A DNA stretch of 64,000 nucleotides, taken from assembly GCF_003597395.2 (NCBI RefSeq), contig NC_133770.1, forward strand, positions 7,460,317 through 7,524,316. The letters are read 5' to 3'. The position numbers and the translations under genes are program-made. Each line of letters opens with the position of its first letter. The first letter of the stretch is position 1. Source of the stretch: Chelonoidis abingdonii (taxonomy: Eukaryota > Chordata > Testudines > Testudinidae). Positions 53,771 through 64,000 of this stretch are shown here, one piece after another. The notes beneath the pieces were generated by a model, which worked only from the letters and a program-made list of their open reading frames with translations, had not been told where the DNA came from and did no database searches.

Positions 53771-56700
53771 TAATGAGTTTGCTCTGCAGCCTTAGCTAAC
53801 AGTCAAGTGGTTTTTAGCTCATGCAGTAAAGGCTCATGCACAAAGCTCCAGAGGTCCCTGGTTCTGTCCCAGGGTCTGTCGGTGTTACATGGGCCCGTAC
53901 AACTTGTCGCCCCTGCTCTCTTGTGCTCAGTGAAACATTTTGCTGCTTAATCCTTTTCATCTTTGCAGGGTTCATTTGAACAGCTTGGCTAAGCATGAAT
54001 TAAAGGTGCTGGGTGTCTCAGTTTTCCGTCTCTCGATCGCACCGTTAAGGCCCAGTGAGTCATTTGAGGTAACACCACTTAGCGGTTGCAGGTGTTTGGA
54101 ACAGCCTGTAATTATGCAGCCTTTACAAGTGGAGACTGAGACTAAGGCCCATGGGTGGTGGGTATAATAGACCAGGGGAGGCTGTGCTGTGGCCACTGGG
54201 AGCCCTGGTTGCAGGGTTTGTCAGCAAAGATTTTGCTTTATTATGCCCCATGCAGGTTCCGGGGTGGCTGAGGCATATATCCCCTCCTCAGCTGCCCTGG
54301 AACCTGCATGGGACATATCAAAAACATCTTCTAATAGACGCTTTCCCCTGGGCGGGTTGGGTCCGGGGAGGGGAGGGGAGGCACGATGCCTGTCTGGCCG
54401 TTAGTGGTGGGGAGGGAGTGGGTGCTCAGTGCTTCTCCAGCCCAGGGGCAGGGGGTTCTTGGGGCTCTGGCCATGGAGCATGGGTGGAAGGGAAAGAGCT
54501 GGAGGCTAGCCTCCTCAAAGGGAGGCTCTAGGCGCTCATGTTAAGGCCAATAGCTGAAATGTGCTCACGGAGCTTGAGTGCTTTGCCTTTTGGGTGCCCA
54601 ACTTTGGGGGGATGGTACCAGAGTTTTAAGAACCCAGCACCCACAACGGAGGTCGCGCTTTCAGAAGACTTCTGCTCTTCTCAAGGCACCATATGCGGTC
54701 AGATTTTCCAGAGGGCTCAGCCTGTTGCTTGCTGAGGCCTCTGAACATCCGGCTGCATGTGTTGCCATGAGAAGAGCTGGCTGGAGGCTGACAGTTCAGT
54801 CTTGGGGCAAATTTCAAAGTTTCAAAATGTGTCTTTGCTCCACACTGACACGGAGACAAAACCTTTAGAAATCGGCGTGGCCAGAAATGGCTGGTTTTTG
54901 GTTTGGAGATGTCTGGCTTTCAGTTGGGGTGTCTGTCTGGGGAAGTGACCTGGAAGCATTAAAACCTTCCCTTGGAAATTGCTGCATCTCTGTGAAACAT
55001 GTCAGCTTTGAGTGCGAAGCACTCTGAAGAGTCTGATCCTTGTGGCCTGGTGTTCAGATGGGGCTGTTGTTCCCATTGGTTTCAACGGAGGCTGCAGGTG
55101 CAATAGCCCTAGGCATGTCCAGCTTGACATGTGAAGTTAGTGGACCCATTTGAATATACTGGTCTAAGTGACTTGACCAAGGGCACATAGTAAGTCAGTG
55201 GCAAAGCTCAGGTCACAGTCTGGGAGTCCCTATTGTGACCTAAAGCTCAAGTTAGCCACTAGGTGATAGCTAGCTACTAAAACCTGCGGCCCACATGCTG
55301 TGAAGTTCCCAGCCAAGATGACCTGGAGGATAGAAACAGACTGTTAATCGCTGGCTCCCATGTCATGCTGTTACAGCACTCGGGTTTCTCTTCCCTCTGC
55401 TGTGCTGGTGTTGCTAATCTCCTACTCAGTGAGGTGTCACCCACCGGTCAATGTGTCCCTCTGTAACAGCCTCCCAGTCTGGACCCTAGATCTTGTAGCC
55501 CAAGCCTTAAAGCTTTAGAGGTCCCTGGTGTTAGTCGCTGTGGAGGTGGTAGCGTATCGCCTGACCCACTGGGGAAACTGGTTTGCTCTGCATCCCAGCA
55601 TCCTTTGAGAATGGGAGGCAGCAGGCATAGACTGACCCCTCCCAGACCTTAGTCTGGCCAGAGGCGACTGAGAACTGCTGGGCTAGATACAATGATTATG
55701 GCAGTAGTTGTTGGTTTTTTGCTTGTGCTTTAGTGCAGGCCTCTGTTTTGAACTAAGAAGTTATAGCCACTGCCTGCCAGTTTGTAGTAACGAGCCATGA
55801 AGTTTCCTCAGTGTGTTCTCCTCCCCCCTCCAGCTGGGCTGAGGGTGACCTAGAGGACAAGGTGTTTTCCACAGGGAGCTCAGAGGGCCGTTTGCCCAGG
55901 TGAATACCTGCCTAGCAGGAGGTGCTGTGAACAGCCTGAGGGCTGAATGCAGAAGGGGAGGCCTATCAGGGAGCCCTAGGGCCCAGCAGAGGGGTGCTGA
56001 CAGAGTTTGGAAGGGTTCAGGGTGGAGGACTTGCCCCCTGGGTGCTGAGAGGCGAATGAGCTGGCTGGGTGAATTGTGAAGGGCTCAGAGAAGAGGGCCA
56101 CGTGGAGGAACGTGTGACGCCTCAGAGGAGAAGGAATGGCGCCAAGGAGACGGGTTAGAGGGTGGTGTGGCTAGGGCTAGTGGGATGAGATGCAGGCAGG
56201 GTGAAATTGTGCAGGGGGCTGAAGGGAAGGAGAAGGCGCTAGTGTGTGATGCAGGAGAGAAAGCCAGTGGAGGGAGTGAGGAGGAGGGGTGTGGAAAGAT
56301 GCTCTTGGCAGCACCACTTTGGATGCAGGAGAGGAAATAAGGGAAGTCAGAGGTACAGTCTGTCATAGCCATTAGCCACTGTAGAATGACTCCTAACTAT
56401 TGGCTGCCTTTACTTGACTGTTAACCACCTTAAAGGTACAATAGTATCCAGGTGCATCCCTTGAGCACAGGCCTGCTAGAAGCAACAAGCTTCAACTAAG
56501 CAAACCTCTAACTCCTCCGAGCTACCTTAAATTCGCCACTTTCCACATTGGTCCTCCCTGGGTAACATGCAAAGACAACAAGCTACATGCAACCTGCCAT
56601 CTGCACCACCAGTAGCCCCCGTTCTCCCAGTCCAAGTGGGGGAGGTCTCTTACCTCTATTAACTGGCTCATGGCCACTCTGGAGTAAGACAGCAGGAGGG

Positions 56701-57174
56701 CAGAGCACCTTTGCCAGCAGAGAGGATGCTGATCCCACGCCATCTTATTTCCTCTGCCTGTCTGTCTCTCTCGCTTGCTCTCTGTACTGGAGCCCAAGCA
56801 GGGAGGGTGATTGATAGCCTGCTAGCTTCCTGCAGCGCTCTCGGCATCTGCCAGAAGCTACCCCATACGGTCCTTTCCACTCCTTGCAGCCTTGCTTTCT
56901 AGTCCGGCAGCCGCAGCGCCAGCCTTGGGGAGTCATTAATTAATTAGATCAGTGATCGGTGTCGCTTACAGAATGCTCTGGGCCGAGGGGTGGCAGTGCT
57001 CTGAGCTCTAACGTTGCCAGCAAGGTGGCGACTGGAGACCAGACCCCACTCCCCGGAAGTGGAAGCTATTTACTTATTACAGCCCTGCATCCATGCAGCT
57101 GATGACTGATTCCAGCTCTCCTCTCTTGTTTTCTCCTGGCTGGTCGATAGCAATGTCTCTTCCCTAACCAGAAG
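53771..57174. other. No gene recognised
   Basis: 55140-55270 resembles a reverse MIR tail (cttgaccaagggcacatagt). The remainder looks single-copy, without splice-bounded exons or motif-bearing frames. 54340-54540 and 55790-56330 are G-rich. Confidence 0.5.
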
Positions 57175-57182
57175 GGCGGCAA

Positions 57183-58192
57183 GTGGGGCCGGATTAACCT
57201 TATGTGGGCTCAGTGCCAAACATCTTTGTGGGCCCCCATGGAGGCAATGGAGCATGGTGTGAGGGGGTCGGTCCCTGGAGTGAGGGGCCAGCCAGAGGGA
57301 ATGGCTATTTACAAACCGGCCATTGCCAGACACACCGTGGCCTGCCTGGCCCTGTGCTGCCAGCCTGCCCCTTTCCCTCAGGGGTGGGCCTATGCCATGC
57401 CACAGAGCCCCACCCAACGCCCCCTGACTCCCTATGGCCAGAGACTCCCCCAGACCCACTATACCCTGCGCCACCTCAGACCCACCCACAAATGCACAGC
57501 GCCTTGCACAATACCACCCCTGCCCACAGCCCCACCACAAGTGCCCAGCACCCCCCCACAGAACCCCCAGTTCCTAATGCCCCAACACACACACCCTCCC
57601 TGCCCCTTCACAGCCTAGCCCCGCCCACCATACACCCCACAGACCCACTCCCCGAAGCCTTGCCTCCAGGCTGCACTGACCGGCCCTGCTGGGAGGTGAC
57701 TGTCTGCCAGGCTGAGCTGGCAGCGCAGCCAGTGCCGGTCCCAAGGCCGGGAATCGCTCACTCCCCTCAGGAGTGGTGCAATCTGCCAGGCCAGGACCTG
57801 CCCTGACTGGGGTCCCTAAAGATGCACTTGCCTGGAGGGGCCCAGCCAAGCCAGCTACACTGTCTCCCCCTCACACACTTGGCTGAGACTGGCCAGGCTT
57901 CTGCACCAGTTTGGGCTGCTCAGCTGACAGGCGGGGCCCCACAGGTGGTGGGGAAATAGAGACTGCCCAGAGCCAAAGGTGCACTGGAGTCCGGCCAGGA
58001 GGCTGAGAGGAGCAGGGAGTGGGGCCGGGGTGGAGAGGAGCCCTTCGCCTGCCCGCTGGCTGAGAGGAACAAGTGGTGGGCAGGGGGAGCCAGCGGGGTC
58101 TCAGGGCGCAGTGCAAGCGGAGTAGGCCAGGTTGCCCTCTAAGCATGGGCCCGGCTCTGTGGTGCCACTGGAGCCATTGTAAACCCGGCACT
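57183..58192. mobile_element. hAT-like non-autonomous element (1.0 kb)
   Basis: Ends gtggggccggattaac and the complement of gtaaacccggcact are imperfectly inverted. An 8-bp duplication, ggcggcaa (57175-57182) versus ggcagcaa (58193-58200), flanks it. The C-rich interior opens frames up to 200 codons, which are compositional. Confidence 0.65.
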
Positions 58193-58400
58193 GGCAGCAA
58201 GCAAAGCTATGTGTAATCCGTGTTTTAGCTAGCTAATACCGGCAGGGTCAATAGCTGCAGAGAGGAATTTTTAATGTGCTACATTTATCAGGCAGCTTTC
58301 ATCCCAAAAGGCTTTGCAGTCATATGCTATCAGGCCTCATCTGATCTCAAGTCTGTGCCACTCTGAAAGCGGTTTGAACTAACCTGGAAAAAGACACTTA

Positions 58401-59271
58401 GGGCATGGCTACACTTACATTTTTGCAGCGCTGGTAGTTACAGCTGTGGTCGTACAGCTGTGTAGGGCCAGCGCTGCAGTGTGTCCACACTGACAGCGAC
58501 CAGCGCTGCAGTATGGCCACATTTGCAGCATTGCGTGCTGTTGGGAGTGGCTGCATTGTGGCAGCTATCCCAGTGTTCAAGTGGCTGCAACGTGCTTTTC
58601 AAAGGGGGGCGGTGGAGTGTGACAGGGACTTGCGGAGAACAGAGAGAGTGGATTTTTGGAGCAGACATTGTGCACAGCTCCCTGCCTTGCACGTTCAAAA
58701 GAGCGGTGGTGGGTGGAGTGACAGGGAGTCGTCGGGAGACAGAGAGAGTGGATTTTTGGAGCAGACATTGTGTTGCTGAGTCCCTGCCTTGCAATTCGGC
58801 CATTTCCCCACCCCTCTCTCAATCACTTCTAAATGTAAAAGGCTTCAGACCAGATAAGCAGCTTCTCCGACGGACTCCCCCCCTCTCCCGCCCCCCCCCG
58901 TGCTGTTTGTCTCCTCAAGCAACAGCTGTGAACATTCCAAGCCTCGGCTCGCTCGCTCACTGCAGCAAAGAGCAGCTGTGTTGTTTTTAGATAAGTAGGC
59001 TCCGGGAGTACCTTCCGTTTGTTGTATACAGAAATTGTGGATACCTCCTAAACCCTGGAGGCCAATAACAGCGCTGGTGAGTGTCCACACCTGATGAGCA
59101 GCGCTGCATGAGCAGCGCTGGATTCGCTACACCCGTAGCAGACCAGGTGTACAGCTCAGGCGCAGGAAGGGAGTTGCAGCGCTGGCTGAGCTCTGTAAGT
59201 GTGGACACCTGGTAAGTTGCAGCGCTGTAACCCCCTCACCAGCGCTGCAACTTGCAAGTGTAGCCAAGCCC
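58401..59271. mobile_element. PIF/Harbinger non-autonomous element (871 bp)
   Basis: Ends gggcatggctacacttacat and the complement of acttgcaagtgtagccaagccc are inverted, with tta on both sides (58398-58400, 59272-59274). cagcgctg words recur near both ends as subterminal repeats. An internal ~100-base unit is tandemly duplicated (ggatttttggagcagacatt at 58650 and 58751). Non-coding. Confidence 0.88.
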
Positions 59272-59274
59272 TTA

Positions 59275-59964
59275 CTCTGGACTAAGAATATCCCCAGCGG
59301 GTGTCGTCTAGGTAGAACTATAGGAGTACAAAGCTGCTGGTAAACGTTCTGATGTAAATGAACCCGAAGCAGGTTTGATCAAAAAGGTGACTTGGACCAA
59401 AAACCTGCCCGGAACTCCCAGCTACTGCAAGAATCTGTGCGGGCTGCTGAGTTAGTAGGGGAAACTATCCGTGGAGCTAGTACTAAATCAATGCCCGGGG
59501 TGCTGGATTGTTACAGGCCCCATCATGCAGATGAAAGGGATACCAAGGTGTGTTAGCAATAAGGTTGTTAAAGTTGGGGCTGGTGGGGAAAACCAAGAAT
59601 TCCATTTCATGACAAATTTGGCTGCTTTCTAATGCAGAACAAATGAAACCTTTTAATGGGGCAGACTGCACTCTGCAATAGCAAATAGCCCAGTGATCAG
59701 GGCCTTCACCTGGGATGTGGGAGCTCCAGGCTCAAGTCCCTTCTCCTCCTGATTCAGAGTAAGGGAGGTAAGAAATTCTGCTGCCAGCAGGGACTGACTG
59801 GATAGGGGGGGCTCTCCCTTGTGATCAGCCTATTGGCCATTCAGTTTCATTTTTGACCAGAAATTCCATCCTGGACCTGAGACCTTCCCAGTGAAAGTGT
59901 TTTCCATTGACACCAATCTGGTCCCATAACACGTTTGTTTCAACAAATCAGCATTTTCCAGTTT

Positions 59965-59995
<31 letters not shown>

Positions 59996-62177
59996 CCAGG
60001 ACAAATTCCCAACCAGCAGTAGTCAAAAGGCCAACGCTCTAGACACGTTCCCTCGGGGTAATTCAGGCTTGCCAGCTCAAGTGATTTTTTTTTTTTAATC
60101 CTGTGTCTTGTGATATTTTGTCATCTTGAAGCCCCAGCTCCTGGAGGCATATTGTACAGGGCAATCTAGGCTTTCACCTTCAAATAAGCTTCTAACGCAT
60201 GAGCTGTGAGGAAAAGCTTAAACTATGCCCCTACCTTTCCCTCACACCTCCATCCCCCAGCTCAAAAACAGTAAATGAAGACCCCAAACTTGTTTTATAT
60301 TTTTAAGTCACTCAAGATTTTATGGGGCCTATGACGATTTTTGAATGCTTGTACTAGCAGCTACATCCTGCCCTCTGTAGCTCTTTTTTTCTCTGAGGGG
60401 ATCCGGTCATGTCTGGCCAGGAGTCAGGCAAGGACATATACTTGTTCTTGGAGGATGGGATCACCTTGTGGGATCACCTCCCCAACAATAAAGAACAGGG
60501 AGGAAGGTGGAGATTCTCAAATCTGCTGTTCTCCCCAGGTGTTGTAGCCACATGTATCATGGCTTAGCTGCTTTACGCAAGTCCCTGATTATAGATCAAG
60601 CACAAAAGGAAATATTTCCATGTGTATATGGTGAGTTACAAACAGTCTAGGCAAAGCTGGTCTGCCTGTGTCCCCATTCGTGATCAGCCTATGGCGCTGG
60701 GAGCAGTGGAGGAGGGAAATCTCTAAGTATAACATTAGAGAAAACCACCCATTAAAGCCTAAATGCTGACCCTTCCCATGCTGCCAGCCGATTCAGTGCC
60801 CTGGACAGACATAGTGATAGTGGGAAATCCTCTGCTCCTACATTTCCCTGCCTTACCAAGAGAAGCCATGAGGTGGCACTGAGGAGGCAGGAAATAATAC
60901 AGAAGCTGCAGCAGTGGCCAAAGGCTCGTCCATTTTTCCCAGATTCCAAATGGGATTTGTGAACCCTTGGGGAAGAAGAACTAAACTAGTCCTATTTATC
61001 TCCTTTTTTTAAAAAAAGGAAAAAAAAGTCTCAGCTAGACTCCAAAGCTGTTAGAATAACAATAAAATGGACCTACTGTATCTTTATCAAACTTTGTTTT
61101 GCTACACCCAGACGGAATGCAATAGACACCTACTATTGTCTTATTTATGGCACGAAAGAGTTGCCCTTTTCAGTGCAGTTCATATCTTTTTCCAGCAAAC
61201 CCCCCAATTTCCAGACTGAAGGGAGTGTGAGGTTGATTTGCTGGGATCTCAGGGAGTTATCCCTTCCCTGGGTACTGTTAAATTAACTCTGCCACCAGAG
61301 AACATATCCTCAGGACTCCTAAAAATACTTCTAGACAAGCAACATCAAGTGTGCTTGGTGCTGTACAAACTTTGTAAGAGATGGCCTGCTCCTGGAAAGC
61401 TTGATGAATGGCAGCGATCTTTGAATTTCCTGGAGAGCATACTCCCTAGTCGAGATCTTAGCCACCACAGCTGTAGTTGTGGTATTCGTACACAGGTAAA
61501 GTTTTCAGGGACCAAACTTGAGATCTTTGCAGCAAATGCACTTGGACGCTTGTTTACCAAGGGCTGCCTTTGGCTGTGGTCATTGAAAAGCAGTATTGCC
61601 ATTTCCAAAATAATAAGCTAGGGCCTTCAAAATGAGATTTTAAAAAAAAGTTGGGGTTCTCCTTATTTGCCTTTTGATTGTCACGTCTTTAGAGGGTTCA
61701 TGATTCTCCAGCTTTTCTGTACAGCCATGGGGGCTAGAAACTTCTTGCTTCACTGAGAGTTGATTCTTATGGGATCCCCAGACTCCAGAAGCTGAAGCTT
61801 TGGGGAATATTGCAGGACTTGTGAGTTCATAGGTGCTGGAACTGCAACATGCCCTGGTTTTAAGTGGTTTCCATTATATCCAGGGTTTACTTTGGTTAAA
61901 TGGCTCTCGGTACCCCCACTATACAAATTGTTCCAGCTCCCCATGTGAGTTTGGAGAAAGTGCCTTTATGTAACTAAGGAAAACAAAGGTATAGATCTCC
62001 CACTTGTTCCACACTCTTTGACTGGGCTTTATCACAGCCCAATAGGAACTCTTCTTGGAGCCCTCATTAAGATGAGCAGCATGTTGTTTTAGTGAAACCA
62101 CAGAGGCTACTCAGCTTGCCATTGTAGCTTGAATCTTTGGTAACATCTTGAAAAAAATAAAGGACATGTCCTTCATC
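59275..62177. other. Unique DNA; tRNA-like SINE, A-tract, old repeats
   Basis: 59690-59760 has SINE-like boxes (ctccaggctcaagtccct). 59967-59989 is an A tract of about 20. 60070-60200 belongs to the old ccccagctcctgga family. The 127-codon frame at 61238-61621 has no motif. No gene was supported. Confidence 0.5.
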
Positions 62178-62179
62178 TA

Positions 62180-62298
62180 GGGTGACCGGATGTCCCTATT
62201 TTATAGGGACAGTCCCGATTTTTGGGTCTTTTTCTTATATAGGCTTCTATTACCCTCCACATCCTGTCCTGATTTTCACACTTGCTGTCTGGTCACTC
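62180..62298 (+). mobile_element. TA-flanked MITE gggtgaccagat family
   Basis: ggtgaccggatgtccctatt ... ttgctgtctggtcactc, with TA on both sides (62178-62179, 62299-62300). Confidence 0.9.
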
Positions 62299-62302
62299 TA
62301 CC

Positions 62303-63238
62303 TTCATCTTGCCAAATAAATATCTTTACCAACCAGCCTTGGCACTGTGCAGAGAAAGGGAATTCCGTTTCACGGAGGATTTTAATATTTCCAAAGTTGG
62401 GTTTCAATATGATTCCGAATAAAACCCAGATTTTGAAATCTGCCATGAAAAGGAATGGAGCCTCAGCTCCAGGATAGTTCACCTGGTGGGCTGCCACAGA
62501 GCTGTGGACATTGGGAATCGGGGCTGCCATGGGATCGGTGTGCCCAGGGTGGGAGAGTCTGGGGGAGTGAGAGCTTGGCAGTGCACAAGGTGAGTGGAGG
62601 AGAAGCCTAGGAGCCTGGGAAGAGAGCCTGGAAGTCCTGTCAGTTTCCCAAGCAGATGCTGGGGAGCTGGGCATGTGAACTAGCTGAGCTGGCAGTCTGT
62701 GTGTGATGTTTTGGTTTCTGACACTTTTATTCTCTGATCGAAAAATGTTTGTTCCACTGGCGATCTTCCAGCCAGCTCTACCTCCTACCAGATAATACCA
62801 CATTATCATATAAAGATTAAGCTGTGATTTAGATACCCTCAAGAGAAAATGAGGCAGTCTGGACCAGAGTCAAGTCCCTCTTCTGCTGTAGATAGGCTTG
62901 GAAGGATCGGATTTTATTGGCAAACGCCAATTTCGTTGTACCCACCTTGAGACAACATTTCCATTGAAGAGGATAGAAATTTAATGATCAGCAAAGTAAG
63001 AAAAATGCTGCTGAGGACTTATGAGTTTGATGTAAGGATATTTACTTTGACATGTGGTGATGACATTGTGTTTTAATGCCTATAAGGCTTTAAGTTTGAA
63101 TGTCAGCATCTACTGTCATGGGTTATTGTCTGACCCCCTCATAATTAGGGGTCTACTTAGATCTCCAAAATCCCACATTTTTCGCAAGTTGGTCAGGGCA
63201 TCAATGGCAGATTTTGCAGCTGTGTTCATACAGTTGTA
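62303..63238. other. No recognised feature
   Basis: Unique-looking sequence. The 188-codon minus frame (62276-62842) has no recognised domain and no splice context. Confidence 0.45.
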
Positions 63239-63446
63239 TATTCCAGGCCTCCTTTATTTCTGCGCTGCTGCTGCTGGGAGCAGCGCTGCCTTCAGAGCCA
63301 GGCACCCGGCCAGCAGCCACAGCTGTCTTGCCACGCAGCTCTGAAGGCAGTGCAGAAGTGAGGGTGGCAATACTGCGACCCCTTCCTCCACAATAGACTT
63401 GCAACCCCCTTTTGGGTCAAGACCCCCGGTTTGAGAGAGGCTGTGT
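63239..63446. mobile_element. hAT MITE fragment
   Basis: Ends with gggtcaagacccccggtttg and gagaggctg, the usual hAT right terminus. The interior ctgctgctgctgggagcagc is GC-rich. The left terminus was not found. Confidence 0.55.
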
Positions 63447-64000
63447 ATTTTTACCATTGTATCGGGTAAAAGTACACAGAAGATCAGTTGTCTTGGTCCA
63501 TTACTTGTGTTCACAGCTGCAGATGTGGTAGACCCTACTCGTAATATCTTGCAACTTGGACATTTTAAATTGATAGATTATTTTAAGCATTTTTCCCAAA
63601 CATTGATATTCATTGAAATAATAAACAAATTTTGCCAAGCCTAGCTAAATGTGTGACCTAGGGCAAGCCACTTAGCCTGTTTGTGCCTCAGTTTCCCATC
63701 TGAGCAGTGGGGATAATAGCATTGCTTTCTCTCATGGGCACTGTGAGAATAAAGGCAGAGGAGCTCAGGCACTGGGGCGGGGCAGCAAAGTATGCTCTCT
63801 AGACCAACAGAAATAAATGGCAATTACAAAATTAAAATGCAGGAGGAAGAGTATTGGCAATTGAAGGCAGGGTGTGCCCCAGTGATGGATTCAACTTGAA
63901 ATATGTCCACTGGAGGAGCAGTATAGAGACCGTACATAGTATTTCTCATCTTCATTAGTCGAATTATGACCCTGCTAAGCTATCTATACCATAGTGACAG
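63447..64000. repeat. MIR-like SINE tail, otherwise unrecognised
   Basis: 63645-63745 contains gacctagggcaagccactta and gtgcctcagtttcccatctg, a MIR-type tail. The rest of the segment shows nothing I can name. Confidence 0.55.

Noticed and set aside
57202..57806. Proline-rich frames of 138 and 200 codons
   Set aside because: C-rich interior of the hAT-like element at 57183-58192; frames exist in several phases and on the other strand.
61238..61621. 127-codon plus frame
   Set aside because: No recognised domain, no splice context, and ordinary base composition; within chance for a 64-kb window.
62276..62842. 188-codon minus frame
   Set aside because: Longest unexplained frame in the last 5 kb, but it runs through a MITE end and has no motif or splice signals.
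1..64000. CRISPR array, operons or prokaryotic defence genes
   Set aside because: No regularly spaced identical repeats or Shine-Dalgarno-led gene clusters; the repeats are vertebrate transposons.

Overview
The window looks like nuclear DNA of a cryptodiran (hidden-necked) turtle. The direct evidence is two tRNA-derived SINEs of the tortoise Cry I type (42526 and 51790), many CR1 LINE fragments with turtle-style 3' tails, a Penelope-like element with a GIY-YIG domain, and many short hAT, PIF/Harbinger and TA-flanked DNA transposons. There is no prokaryotic-style gene organisation. Almost every open frame over 60 codons is a chance frame or decayed transposon code.

Only one segment has the hallmarks of a host protein-coding gene. 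It is a 118-nt exon on the minus strand at 30686-30803, with both splice sites, encoding the juxtamembrane and transmembrane part of a TMIE-family (transmembrane inner ear) protein. I could not find its neighbouring exons here. The repeats around it would therefore be intronic if the gene spans the window.

Layout. 1-3.9 kb: a possible LTR-like promoter/polyA block, a hAT MITE and a retroviral-type solo LTR. 3.9-5.5 kb: a DNA transposon with 4-bp target duplications and a transposase-like frame broken by one stop. 5.5-14 kb: mostly single-copy sequence with a CR1 tail, a CpG-rich Harbinger MITE and a GC-rich block. 14-17 kb: a reverse-oriented CR1 with RT-coding remains. 17.9-28.8 kb: a damaged tandem duplication. 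Copy 1 is 17902-22885 and copy 2 is 22886-28811; both carry CR1, a TA-flanked element, a MITE and a Penelope endonuclease, and the first lacks about 1.6 kb present in the second. A solo LTR sits inside a CR1 at 27924-29090. 29.7-30.2 kb: half a hAT element with a palindromic Penelope tail inserted. 30.7 kb: the TMIE exon. 32-36.8 kb: hAT and TA-flanked elements. 36.8-41.6 kb: the most nested block: an LTR, then a Penelope-like RT remnant interrupted by three hAT elements, one of them a 1.64-kb giant palindrome, followed by a Harbinger element split by CR1. 42.5-48.5 kb: SINE, MITEs and two copies of another LTR, one carrying a CR1 insertion. 48.5-64 kb: mostly unrecognised sequence with scattered MITEs, MIR-like SINE remains, a minisatellite and two ~0.9-1.0-kb elements.

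The elements interact as parasites of parasites. SINE tails copy the CR1 tail, which fits CR1 enzymes mobilising the SINE. Non-autonomous hAT and Harbinger elements depend on transposases not encoded intact here. The insertion order can be read from clean target-site duplications at many junctions.
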